This document shows, one piece after another, positions 51,684-60,500 of a stretch of 64,000 nt of DNA (position 1 is its first letter; every line of letters begins with the position of its first letter). Source of the stretch: SIG653 sp964509125 (GTDB lineage Bacteria; Bacillota; Clostridia; Oscillospirales; CAG-382). The notes under the pieces were generated by a model, which was given only the letters and a program-made list of their open reading frames with translations, was not told the origin of the DNA and did no database searches. The stretch covers positions 1 to 64,000 of the forward strand of contig CAZDVZ010000002.1 of assembly GCA_964509125.1 (NCBI GenBank). The letters run 5' to 3'. The position numbers were made by a program, and so were the translations under genes.

Positions 51684-52419
51684 AAATAAAAAAAGCGTAA
51701 AGGTTAAAAAGAGTTATAAGTATTATTATACAAAGGCATCGGTAATACGTTCTGTGGTGGAGTGCTTTATTTGTCTTTCTCTATTTTTTGCGTTTTTTGT
51801 ATGCTTTATGATATACGGCGGTGATGATAGAGATCCCAATGCGTCTTTCCGCCAAGTGTACGATGAAGAAAAAAGGGTGTATTCCATGATTGACGGCGTT
51901 GCTGCTGACGGAGAGGGAAGGGTGTATGCGTTTTACAGCCGCACCTTTGAAATAAATGCTTATGACGAAAACGGAGTTTTTCTTGAAAGCTATCAAATCC
52001 CGTCGAACGGCGAAGTTTCAACGTATGATGGCGGTATCGTGTGTAGAGAAGGAAAACTATATGCGTTTAATGACGGCGGGGACGTTTTTGTGTATGATGA
52101 TGGAAAATATGTGTCGCGTTTGGACGTGGAAAAGCAATGGGAAGAATGCAAAAGCATTTATGATGAGTACGAGAAAAGTAAAAATGCGGTAGAGACGGAT
52201 GACGGAAAAGTTTTTTTAAATAATTATTTATCCATAATGGACGGAGAGGGTAATATTATCGTGGGAAAATTTTTTGTAGGACTTTTGTTCAGCCCGTTTT
52301 CCATGCTTATGTCTATAATAATGACCACTCTCACTTTTCTTTCCGTGAGGAGATATAACAGAAAAGTGAGAAATCAAAAAATTAAAACGATTTTCAAAAA
52401 TAGTATAACTGTAAAATAG
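51673..52419 (+). CDS. Two-helix membrane protein with beta-rich extracytoplasmic loop
   Basis: 248 residues, ATG overlapping the end of miaB, AAGGAGAAGT just upstream. Basic N-terminus (KNKKSVKVKKSYKYYYTK), one helix at about 25-47, an external loop of about 150 residues with WD/Kelch-like short repeats (VYAFYSRTFEINAYDENGVF, KLYAFNDGGDVFVYDDGKY), a second helix at about 203-225 and a basic cytoplasmic tail. Not a family I can name. Its place inside the miaB-ylbF-coaW operon suggests a linked expression, not a linked function. Confidence 0.75.
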   Translation: MENKNKKSVKVKKSYKYYYTKASVIRSVVECFICLSLFFAFFVCFMIYGGDDRDPNASFRQVYDEEKRVYSMIDGVAADGEGRVYAFYSRTFEINAYDENGVFLESYQIPSNGEVSTYDGGIVCREGKLYAFNDGGDVFVYDDGKYVSRLDVEKQWEECKSIYDEYEKSKNAVETDDGKVFLNNYLSIMDGEGNIIVGKFFVGLLFSPFSMLMSIIMTTLTFLSVRRYNRKVRNQKIKTIFKNSITVK

Positions 52420-52443
52420 AGAAATAGAATAGGAGAATTTTGT

Positions 52444-52830
52444 ATGACGGATAAGCTTTTAACACTTTTGGGAACATTTGCCAATGAGCTTAGAGAGGAT
52501 CCCGCTGTAAAGAGATACAATGATGCAAAAGAAAAATATATGTCTGACGAAGATGCTCATTCACTTATAAGAGAGTACAATGTTCAGCATATTTTAAAGC
52601 AGGAAGAGGAAAAAAAGGCAGAACCTGATAAAAAGGTTATTGAAGACCTTGAAAAGCGTCTGGATGAACTTATGACGCAGATTCAAAATGTCCCTTCAAT
52701 GAGAGAAATGAAGGAAGCTGAAATTGAGCTTGATTCCATGTTATCCACTATCAACGAAGTAATTACTGCGGCGATCTCCCCTGCAGGAGGCTGTTCCGGG
52801 AGTTGCTCCACTTGCGGCGGATGTTCGTGA
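52444..52830 (+). CDS. YlbF-family regulator with Cys-rich tail
   Basis: 128-residue all-helical protein of the YlbF/YmcA family (in Bacillus part of the RicAFT complex affecting RNase Y and competence, sporulation and biofilm). Helical core 1-110 (AVKRYNDAKEKYM, SMREMKEAEIELDSMLSTIN), then a flexible Gly/Ser/Cys tail with C117, C121, C124 and C127 (CSGSCSTCGGCS), which could ligate a metal or iron-sulfur cluster. AATAGGAGAATTTTGT precedes the ATG. It sits 24 nt behind the membrane protein gene, in the miaB operon. Confidence 0.85.
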   Translation: MTDKLLTLLGTFANELREDPAVKRYNDAKEKYMSDEDAHSLIREYNVQHILKQEEEKKAEPDKKVIEDLEKRLDELMTQIQNVPSMREMKEAEIELDSMLSTINEVITAAISPAGGCSGSCSTCGGCS

Positions 52831-52920
52831 TAAGTGGAAATTAAATAAAGACATTTTGGAGTGATTATTTGCGGTGATAAAGATCGGAGCAATAGTCTTG
52901 ACAGAAAAGGTGGTAAAATT

Positions 52921-53748
52921 ATGAGCATCCGCATTGGAATTGATGTGGGCGGAAGCACGACAAAGATTGTGGGCTTTAATAAGGGGGAGCTATTATCTCC
53001 CCTTATTGTAAAATCCAGCGATCCTGTAGCTTCTGTGTATGGCGCTTTTGGAAAATTTATAGCTGACAACGGCATAATGCTGTCGGACGTGGAACGCATT
53101 ATGGTAACAGGTGTGGGGTCTGCTTGTGTTACTTCTGACATTTATGGAATTGAAACTGTATGTGTTTCGGAATTTCAATCCGGCGCAGAAGGCGGGCTTT
53201 ACCTTACGGAATGTGAAAAGGCGATTATCGTAAGCCTCGGAACGGGTACATCTTTAGTATATGCACACCGAAATGGCACCTCCGAATATTTGGGCGGAAC
53301 CGGGGTTGGCGGCGGCACTCTTATGGGACTGTCCAGAAAAATGCTGGGGCTTAATGACATAACACACGTAGTAGATGTTGCAAAACAGGGTGATCTTGAA
53401 AACATAGATCTGAGAATAAAAGATATTTCAAAAAAGGAGATAGGCCCAACTCTTTCGGCGGATATAACAGCTTCGAATTTTGGAAAAATGAGTGATACGG
53501 CAACAACAGAAGATATTGCATTGGGGATAATAAATATGATCTTCGAAACAGCCGCTATGCTTGCGATTTTCGCCGCGAGAGAAAAGGATTGCACGGATAT
53601 TATTTTAATTGGACAGCTTTCGGGGTTTCCGCAGGCGAAGGTGCTTTTTAAAAATTTTGAAAAAACTTTTCCTGTAAAATTTATCATTCCCGAAAACGCG
53701 TCCCATGCCACAGCCATTGGTGCAGCACTTATAAAAACTGAGGGGTGA
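52921..53748 (+). CDS. coaW: Type II pantothenate kinase
   Basis: 275 residues from ATG 52921 (AAAGGTGG 8 nt upstream; the open frame starts 60 nt earlier without one). ASKHA fold phosphorylating pantothenate in CoA synthesis. GIDVGGSTTKIVG (phosphate 1), the catalytic Glu region VCVSEFQSGAEGG, IVSLGTGTSLVYA (phosphate 2), and LGGTGVGGGTLMGL are the type II signature blocks. It resembles Staphylococcus-type and eukaryotic-type PanK, which resist CoA feedback. Located between ylbF and the HTH gene. Confidence 0.92.
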   Translation: MSIRIGIDVGGSTTKIVGFNKGELLSPLIVKSSDPVASVYGAFGKFIADNGIMLSDVERIMVTGVGSACVTSDIYGIETVCVSEFQSGAEGGLYLTECEKAIIVSLGTGTSLVYAHRNGTSEYLGGTGVGGGTLMGLSRKMLGLNDITHVVDVAKQGDLENIDLRIKDISKKEIGPTLSADITASNFGKMSDTATTEDIALGIINMIFETAAMLAIFAAREKDCTDIILIGQLSGFPQAKVLFKNFEKTFPVKFIIPENASHATAIGAALIKTEG

Positions 53749-53752
53749 CATA

Positions 53753-54136
53753 TTGGAGACATCAAGATTTAGAAAAAATATTTTGTCAATGCTTTTGGAG
53801 AAGGCAAAAGGCGACAGAAGTTTAAGACAGTTTGCTATAGAATGTGACATAAGCTATGTTCAAATGAGAAAACTTGTCCTTTGCGCTCAGGAAAATCCTC
53901 CCCGCCCAAAGCTTATAAAAAAGATTGCAGAGCATTGCGCGGAAGGAGTAACTTTTGAGGATCTTATGTTTGCGGCGGGTCATGTTGTGCCGGAACGTAT
54001 TCATCGTCCCCATTCCGAGGGAGATGTTTTGGGTAAATATAAAAGCCTTTCGCAAAAGTCAAGGAAATGCGTGGAAAGTTATATAGATTTTCTCGTTGAG
54101 CAGGAAAACAAAGAAAGAAAAACAGAGACCTTGTAA
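53753..54136 (+). CDS. XRE-like helix-turn-helix protein
   Basis: 127 residues from a TTG start at 53753, GAGGGG 8-9 nt upstream overlapping the end of coaW. A predicted helix-turn-helix lies at residues 20-60 (DRSLRQFAIECDISYVQMRK then PPRPKLIKKIAEHCAEGVTF), as in XRE-type repressors that use the first helices for DNA binding; a helical tail of about 40 residues follows (KYKSLSQKSRKCVESYIDFL). DNA target unknown. It is the last gene of the miaB-coaW operon. Confidence 0.7.
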   Translation: METSRFRKNILSMLLEKAKGDRSLRQFAIECDISYVQMRKLVLCAQENPPRPKLIKKIAEHCAEGVTFEDLMFAAGHVVPERIHRPHSEGDVLGKYKSLSQKSRKCVESYIDFLVEQENKERKTETL

Positions 54137-54188
54137 ACCGAAAGTCTGCAAAGTCTCCGTGTGGCATAGTTTTATTTTTCGAAAAAAT

Positions 54189-54461
54189 TCAAGTAAGAAA
54201 GATCAAAGCGGCAATGATAAAAACAAAAATGTCATTGTCTTCTTCCCCGTCCAGGAGCAAAAGCAACGCTATCCCTATGAGGATCAAGTCATCCACGCCT
54301 ATGTTTTTTAAGAAAGAATTTCCTAAAATGCTCTTTCTTTGAGGTGCCATGGCGGGCGCTTCTTTTGGTGGGTCATAGCTTGGTTCGGACTCTTTAAATT
54401 CTTGGGTCATGTTTCGGTACATTCCGTCCGATTCAATCCCGCTATATGCGCTGTTAAACAT
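54189..54461 (-). CDS. Small C-terminally anchored membrane protein
   Basis: 90 residues: acidic, Pro-rich cytoplasmic half, then a strongly hydrophobic end interrupted by a short acidic hinge (DDLILIGIALLLLLDGEEDNDIFVFIIAALIFLT). Proteins with this DLLLL...D/E...LLL end are frequent in Clostridia and unassigned. It overlaps the stop of the gene at 54454 by 8 nt, so is translationally coupled to it. Convergent with the HTH gene. Confidence 0.6.
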   Translation of the reverse strand: MFNSAYSGIESDGMYRNMTQEFKESEPSYDPPKEAPAMAPQRKSILGNSFLKNIGVDDLILIGIALLLLLDGEEDNDIFVFIIAALIFLT

Positions 54462-54753
54462 TTTTACTCCCTCCTCCCTTAATTTGGGAAAATGTCATGG
54501 CTACGGTCAACGCTTTTACCAATGAGTCGATTTTACCTCTTTTTTCTTCACGCAAAAAAGGTTTGATAGCAAGTAGCAGATCGGCTTTTGAAGGCGGTGC
54601 TTGGCTTTGTTCTTGAACAATGGCGGGTGCCGGAGGTGCTTCGGGCGCTTTCGGAGCATTTCCCGAAGCGATGGCGGATATTCTGCTCATCATTTCGGGG
54701 TTGGAAAGAATATCCATTACTTTTTTTGCGGTTTCGCTATCTATTTCCTTCAC
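54454..54753 (-). CDS. Small protein of unknown function with Ala/Pro linker
   Basis: 99 residues. An N-terminal helix (ETAKKVMDILSNPEMMSRI), a Gly/Ala/Pro linker and a conserved-looking C-terminal helix pair (SKADLLLAIKPFLREEKRGK, then KIDSLVKALTVAMTFSQIKG). This end is a pattern I have seen in unassigned Firmicutes proteins beside small membrane proteins of the neighbouring type. GGGGGGTGAAGGA lies before the ATG. Probably an operon with the flanking small genes. Confidence 0.6.
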   Translation of the reverse strand: MKEIDSETAKKVMDILSNPEMMSRISAIASGNAPKAPEAPPAPAIVQEQSQAPPSKADLLLAIKPFLREEKRGKIDSLVKALTVAMTFSQIKGGGSKNV

Positions 54754-54762
54754 CCCCCGCTC

Positions 54763-55002
54763 TTAGAGCCTGCCTAATTTTTTAAGTATCTCGTCGGCTT
54801 TTTCGTCTCCTACTTTTTGCATGAGGCGCTTTGCATCTCTTTCGTTCATTTTTGAGATCTGGTTTTTTAACGACGGAATATCCGCCGATAATTTTTCTGC
54901 GTTTTTGATATTACCTCCTGCGAGAGCATTGATCTCTAAAATTAGAGCTTTGAAGGACTCATCGTCCAAATTTAACAGTTTTTCTTTCGGAAAATCGTTC
55001 AT
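54763..55002 (-). CDS. Small helical protein of unknown function
   Basis: 79 residues from ATG 55002 (GAAAGGTAAGGTTTTT upstream). Entirely helical, with repeated Lys/Asp/Glu heptads (DERDAKRLMQKVGDEKADEI region) and no membrane segment. The frame runs further upstream into the divergent gene but without a start context. First of three tightly packed minus-strand genes. Confidence 0.6.
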   Translation of the reverse strand: MNDFPKEKLLNLDDESFKALILEINALAGGNIKNAEKLSADIPSLKNQISKMNERDAKRLMQKVGDEKADEILKKLGRL

Positions 55003-55075
55003 AAAAACCTTACCTTTCGTTTTGTGGCGCTTGGCCTTGTTGTATGTATATGCACGTGAGAGGAGTGTATGAAAA

Positions 55076-55564
55076 ATGATCAAATGTAAACCTGAACGTA
55101 ACCCCAAAAAAGCGTTGATGCTTTTGGGACTTTTTGCCGTGATTGCGCTCTTTACTGCGGTTGGCGCCAGTATTACATCGTCCTATAAGAGTATTTATCA
55201 TTTGCTTTTCATTTTGATAGTTTGTGTTGGGATCAACATTATGGTAAGATATACCATGACGGAAATGGAATACACTCTTACGGAAGATAGCTTTGAGGTG
55301 AGAAAAAAGGTGGGAAATAAAGTAACCATGCTTTGTTCATTGTCCATTTCCGAAACGATCGTGCTTACTGACAAGGATACGTACGAAAAAAATAAAAAAT
55401 CTTATGGATATATAACGAGAAAATATAATTTTAATCAAAATGTTTTTGCAAATTCTGCGATTTATATCTGTAATTTTAATGGAACAAATTTGCTTGTGGA
55501 ATTTGAGCCAAACACGGCCTTTTATAATTGTTTTCAGCAAAAGATCGGTGAAAATAAAGAATAG
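55076..55564 (+). CDS. Two-helix membrane protein with PH-like domain
   Basis: 162 residues: two transmembrane helices (about 13-33, ALMLLGLFAVIALFTAVGAS; about 40-57) and a cytoplasmic PH/YdbS-like beta domain (TLTEDSFEVRKKVGNKVTML ... YICNFNGTNLLVEFEPN). GAGAGGAGTG lies 8 nt before the ATG. It is divergent from the small-gene cluster and ends in its own terminator. The function is unknown; YdbS-type proteins are membrane-stress related in Bacillus (family knowledge, not proven here). Confidence 0.65.
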   Translation: MIKCKPERNPKKALMLLGLFAVIALFTAVGASITSSYKSIYHLLFILIVCVGINIMVRYTMTEMEYTLTEDSFEVRKKVGNKVTMLCSLSISETIVLTDKDTYEKNKKSYGYITRKYNFNQNVFANSAIYICNFNGTNLLVEFEPNTAFYNCFQQKIGENKE

Positions 55565-55578
55565 AAGTTAAATATTAT

Positions 55579-55611
55579 CACTGCGTTTTTGTAAAGCGCA
55601 GTGCTTTTTTT
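55579..55611 (+). terminator. Terminator of the PH-like membrane protein gene
   Basis: Stem CACTGCGTTTT / AAAGCGCAGTG (one G-T pair), loop TGT, followed by CTTTTTTT. Confidence 0.88.
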
Positions 55612-55621
55612 ATAAAAGTGT

Positions 55622-57379
55622 TTATGTGGGTATTAGGGTGGCGTAATAGATCTCCGCGATTCGTTGCCAAGTTTCGGGGCCAACAATCCCGTCGGGGGTA
55701 AGAGAGAAAAATTCTTGAAATTGTCTCACTGCGGTGGAAGTGGCAGGTCCAAAATTCCCGTCTTCTGCTACGTAATTTATTCCCGAGATGGTGTTTCTTA
55801 TGGAATTTAATGCTTTTTGGATATAAAGTACATTATCTCCCGTGTCACCTTGTCTTATGGGAGAACCGGGATAGCTTTCCAAAACAACGTCTTCTTCTGG
55901 AAAATTTTGTAACAGAGAATAGTAAACGCTGACGATTCTGTTCCACGTTTCTTCGTTGATGATACCGGTTTGCGGAAGGTCGAAATACCGTTGAAATTCA
56001 GTTACGTTTTTTTCGGTGGCTTCGGAAAAGATTCCGGTTGGGGCGTTGGTAGGAAGCGAACCGTTTAAGAAGAAAGAGATGCGGTTTAAGTACCACTGCA
56101 TTCTAAGTACTTCTGTTCCTCTGTCGCGGCGTTTTAGGTCAACTCCTCCGAAACTGTCGCTTTGAGGACGTTCTCCTTCGGAATCAAGAGTTGCAAGCCG
56201 CTTTACTGCTGTGTATATGTATTGAATTTCGTACCATGTGTCTCGATCTACTTCACCTGTTATGGGAAGCCCGAAAATACGTTGAAATGCACGAACGGAA
56301 ATTTCCGTATCCACGTCAAAGTATGAGCTGAGAGATAGCACAAATGGCAGTTGCGGGTAATCTATTCCGATTCTGTTAAGGCGAGTTTGTATATTCAGTA
56401 CATCTTCTCCGTAAGATCCTACTTTTAGCAATCCGGGATAAGAATCCGGCGGTATTTCTTCAACTTCCGCAGTGCGTATTTCAATATTGTCTCCGTAATA
56501 GTTTGTCAGTATTTGAAAATAGTCGTAACCCTCTCTTGCCAAATTTAAAGAACCCCATTGTGAAAGCCCTTCACACATGGTTTGACGTCCGTCACAGTAT
56601 GATGTGAAAAGAGGCTCTACGGAATTGTATCGTGAAATATAATTTTTGAATAGCCGATCAACGATTCTATCCGTTTCCTCGAATGTACTTCTGTCGTAGA
56701 AAAAAGCTTGATCAAAGGCTGTGGTGTTTGTTATTTGAAAATCATATCCCTGAGATCTGTACCACTGTGTGTAAATTCTGTTTAGGGCAATGGAATTTTG
56801 AGCATAAAAGTTTGCAACAAGGGCGGCTTCGGGCCACGTGGGATAAATTTCACTTGCTATGACGTTTTTTAAGTATTCAATATATGGGATAGTTACATTT
56901 TGAGCTTCTTCATACGGAGATCCGAGATGAACGGTTATGGTTTCGGGAATGACTACTTTGCCGAAGGTTACTATGGCTTCTGAGGAAACATCCGGTGATG
57001 TTGTGGGCGAGATACGCCTTGACTGTGGAGTTTCCACAATATTAATTTCATCCGAATCTTCTGTTCGCCGCGATAAGTTGACTTTTCTGAATGTTGTGAT
57101 CTTTTCAAATATCTGTTCACCCTTAAAAATCCTTGTTACGTATCCGACTTTTGAAGCCGTAACTTCATAAACTCCAAATGGGGTTTCGACTTCGGGTATG
57201 TATGTGGATTCCAATGGCGGAGCGGGCAGAGTGAATAAAAGTTCTCCTTTTGAATTGGTATATCCGCTTAGTCGCTCCGATTTTATTTCTACAAATACGC
57301 CTTCCAAAGGGTTGTTTTCCGTCCCTTCAAATGCGAAAATTTTTAATGTTCCGTATGTTGGTCTGTTGTCCGTATGCAT
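55622..57379 (-). CDS. SpoIID-like protein with three peptidoglycan-binding domains
   Basis: 585 residues from ATG 57379, which has AAGGGAGGT only 1-2 nt before it; the frame also starts at 57439. An N-terminal transthyretin/SpaA-like domain (about 10-110), a linker, then a SpoIID/LytB region (IPYIEYLKNVIASEIYPTWP with the candidate catalytic Glu, and GLSQWGSLNLAREGYDYFQI). Three PG_binding_1 domains follow (about 335-400, 425-490 and 505-580; repeating D-V/N-L-x-I-Q-x-x-L and G-x-F-G-x-x-T patterns). SpoIID cleaves denuded glycan during engulfment, so this protein may act on spore or vegetative wall. No signal peptide is evident. Confidence 0.8.
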   Translation of the reverse strand: MHTDNRPTYGTLKIFAFEGTENNPLEGVFVEIKSERLSGYTNSKGELLFTLPAPPLESTYIPEVETPFGVYEVTASKVGYVTRIFKGEQIFEKITTFRKVNLSRRTEDSDEINIVETPQSRRISPTTSPDVSSEAIVTFGKVVIPETITVHLGSPYEEAQNVTIPYIEYLKNVIASEIYPTWPEAALVANFYAQNSIALNRIYTQWYRSQGYDFQITNTTAFDQAFFYDRSTFEETDRIVDRLFKNYISRYNSVEPLFTSYCDGRQTMCEGLSQWGSLNLAREGYDYFQILTNYYGDNIEIRTAEVEEIPPDSYPGLLKVGSYGEDVLNIQTRLNRIGIDYPQLPFVLSLSSYFDVDTEISVRAFQRIFGLPITGEVDRDTWYEIQYIYTAVKRLATLDSEGERPQSDSFGGVDLKRRDRGTEVLRMQWYLNRISFFLNGSLPTNAPTGIFSEATEKNVTEFQRYFDLPQTGIINEETWNRIVSVYYSLLQNFPEEDVVLESYPGSPIRQGDTGDNVLYIQKALNSIRNTISGINYVAEDGNFGPATSTAVRQFQEFFSLTPDGIVGPETWQRIAEIYYATLIPT

Positions 57380-57502
57380 ACCTCCCTTGCTTTTGGCTTT
57401 GCTATATTCTATTCCCAAGTATGTTATAATGTTCCACATTGAAATAAAATAGCTAAAATTAACGGAAAAATCGAAGGAGAATTAGTTAAAAACAACACAA
57501 TC

Positions 57503-57534
57503 TTAAGGTTTTTTTAAGGTTGCGTTTGTAAAAT
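57503..57534 (+). promoter_or_regulatory. Direct-repeat operator and -10 of the beta-helix dockerin gene
   Basis: TTAAGGTT occurs at 57503-57510 and 57514-57521, an 11-bp period. This is the spacing used by OmpR/PhoB-type response regulators. A -10-like TAAAAT lies at 57529-57534, so the repeats cover the -35 region, as with activator sites. No response regulator is encoded in the window. Confidence 0.55.
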
Positions 57535-57570
57535 ATCTCCACGAGATTTATATTTATAAGGAGGCACGTC

Positions 57571-60500
57571 ATGAACAAATCAAAATTCGTGGCACTAACT
57601 TTGGTTATTATGTTGTGTTTAACCTCTCTTGTTCCCGCGTTTGCGTTTGCAGAGAGCGTTTCGACAACATATAATCTAATCGTTTCGGGAGAATATATTA
57701 AGGGGCTTCCGGAACAGGTAAGTCCCGACGCTCTTATTGCTACAATGGCTTCGGGCTCTACTGTAACATTTACAAACGGAACACAAAGTTATGTTTGTAC
57801 AGGTTGCACTATTACTGTAGGAGGAACAGGTTCTTATGTTGCAGTTATCAGCGGCGATGTTGACGGTAACGGAATTGTGGATTCTACAGACTACCTTAGA
57901 ATTAAACAATATTGTCTTGGCTCGCTTCAATTAAGCGGTGCGTTTTACGAGGCGTCCGATGTTGACGCAAGTGGAGTTATAGACTCAACAGACTATTTGA
58001 GAATAAAAGGACATTTCCTTGGCACATTTGATCTTTATGCCAATTCTTATCTCCCTGAAGATTCTTCTTCGGAGTCGTCTTCTTCTGAAACAACTTCGTC
58101 CGAAGCTTCTTCGTCCGAAAGTTCTTCTTCGGAAGATTCTTCTTCTGACGTAACCGAGGGCGGGACGATTCATTTTACTGAATCTGCTGTTCAGGTTACA
58201 GGAAACGGCGTTTCTGCGTCCGGCACGACGGCAACCATTACTGCGGCAGGAGAATATACTGTTACCGGCTCTTGCAGTAACGGACATATAGTTGTTGAGG
58301 CGGGAGCAGAGGATAATGTAAAATTAAATCTTAACGGCGTATCCCTTTCCAGCACTGAAAACGGTCCGATTTATTTTGTTAGCGCAAAGAACGGACACAT
58401 TATTCTCGCGGACGGAACAACAAATACCCTTTCCGACGGAGCAACATATACAAATTCTGCAAAAGGTACCATTTTTGCAGAATGTGACCTTAAAATCAAG
58501 GGCAACGGCTCTCTTAATGTGACAGGTAACTATAAACACGCTATCGTTAGCGACGACGAGATATTCTTTGACAGTGGAAATGTTACCGTTGTCAATGCTG
58601 TAAACGACGGTTTCCATTCCAACGACGGAATTTATCTTTCCGCGGGTACTGCAACAGTTAAAGCGGCGGGAAGCGATGCTTTCGATAGTGAAGCGGTTGT
58701 TGAAATTACGGGCGGTACTCTTAACGCCGCTGTAACAGGTGAAGGCGTTAAAGCAGCAACGACGCTTACGGTAAGCGGCGGAAATATAAATGTTACTTCT
58801 GCCGACAATGGACTTAAATCACTTGATTTACTTGAAATCACCGGCGGTAATATATCCGTTTCATGTACAGGTGACGCTATTAAAGCTACAAACACCTTAA
58901 ATGTAAGCGGCGGCGTAATGACGTTGACTTCGGGCGTAGACGGCTTTGAAGCCACAGGCGATTCAACATTGGGAACTGCGGGAACAATGAATGTTACCGA
59001 TGGTACGATTACCGTATCTTCAACTGCCGGCGAAGGCCTTAAGGCTACATATCTTTATATAGATGGCGGTAACATTAGAATTAACACAGCAGATAACGGA
59101 CTTAAGGGCGATTCTGCTGTATATGTAAGAGGCGGCACCATTAATATTAATTGCACGGGCAACGGTATTAAGAGTGATCTTTATGTTGCAATGCAGGGCG
59201 GAAACACCACGATCGTATCATCTATGGGTGATGGTATAAAATCATCCGACGGTGTAACCGCGGCGCGTGGTGACGTAAATGTAGTTGGGGGTATACTTAA
59301 TATAACTGCTAAATATGACGGTATACAAGCAGACGGCAATATGGTTATAAACAATAATTATGATGCATCATCGTCTTCTTCTTCGTCCTCTACCACTACA
59401 TCATCTAAAAATCTTGCGTCTTCTGCAAACGGCGGAAGCTATGTTGTTTCCACGGGAACGATCGGTACAGACACAACATATTCCGATCCTTCTTGGAGCG
59501 CTGATTCTACAGGATACGGAACCGGTGCTATTAACGATGGAAACTGGGTTTCCTATACAGCGGGTGACTGGGTTGAGGTTATGCGTTCTAACAACATGGT
59601 AGTTGTTGACTTTAAGCTTGCATCATCATCAACTGTTCAAAATATTGTTCTCAACATGGGTTTGAGAGAAAACAGCACAAACAGAGGTATTCCTGATTCT
59701 GTAACTATTTATACATCTACGGACGGAACAAACTTTAATAATGTATTTGGAAGTATTACAAGCGCAAGCTTTGGTTTGTATCAAGATTACGGCTACAGCG
59801 CAGTTGTATCCGGAAGTGCTACAAATGTTAAATATGTAAGAATTTCCATGTATTCTTCCGCGTCATCCAACTATGTAAACCGCATTGGCGAAATTGAGAT
59901 TTATGACGGCGCACTTCCTTCGGGAACGAATGTTGTTAACCCCGACGGATACAATATTACAATATCTACAAACGGCGGCGCTTCAAATAAAGTTAGCTCT
60001 ACCGATACGGAAAGCTATAAGGGAATTAAAGCATATACCATGCTCATAGAAGCGTGTAATATGTATATCAATGCAGCAGATGATGCTGTTCACTCCAATA
60101 GCACTATCACCATGACAGGCGGTAAAGTTGTTGCCGGTTCGGGCGATGATGGTTTCCATGCAGAAACTACGCTTACAATAAGCGGTGGAGAGGTTGATAT
60201 AATCCAATCCAACGAGGGTATTGAAGGTCTTAATATTTATGTAAACGGCACAGCGCTGGTTAAGATAAAAGCCTCCGATGACGGCTTTAACGCCGCAGGC
60301 GGTGCGGATAGCAGCGGCGGCTGGAATCCGGGCGCAAGCTCAAGCGGAAGCTACAGCCTTAACTTTGCGGGCGACTGCTTTGTTTATGTTGATGCATCCG
60401 GCGACGGACTTGATTCCAACGGTAATTTGACGATTTCCGGGGGTAAAATATTTGTTGAAGGTCCTACAAATGGCGGTAATAGCTCTATGGATCACAACGG

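Noticed and set aside
57379..57439. 20-residue N-terminal extension of the SpoIID-like protein
   Set aside because: It contains no signal peptide or ribosome site and the domain starts after it; kept as an alternative only.
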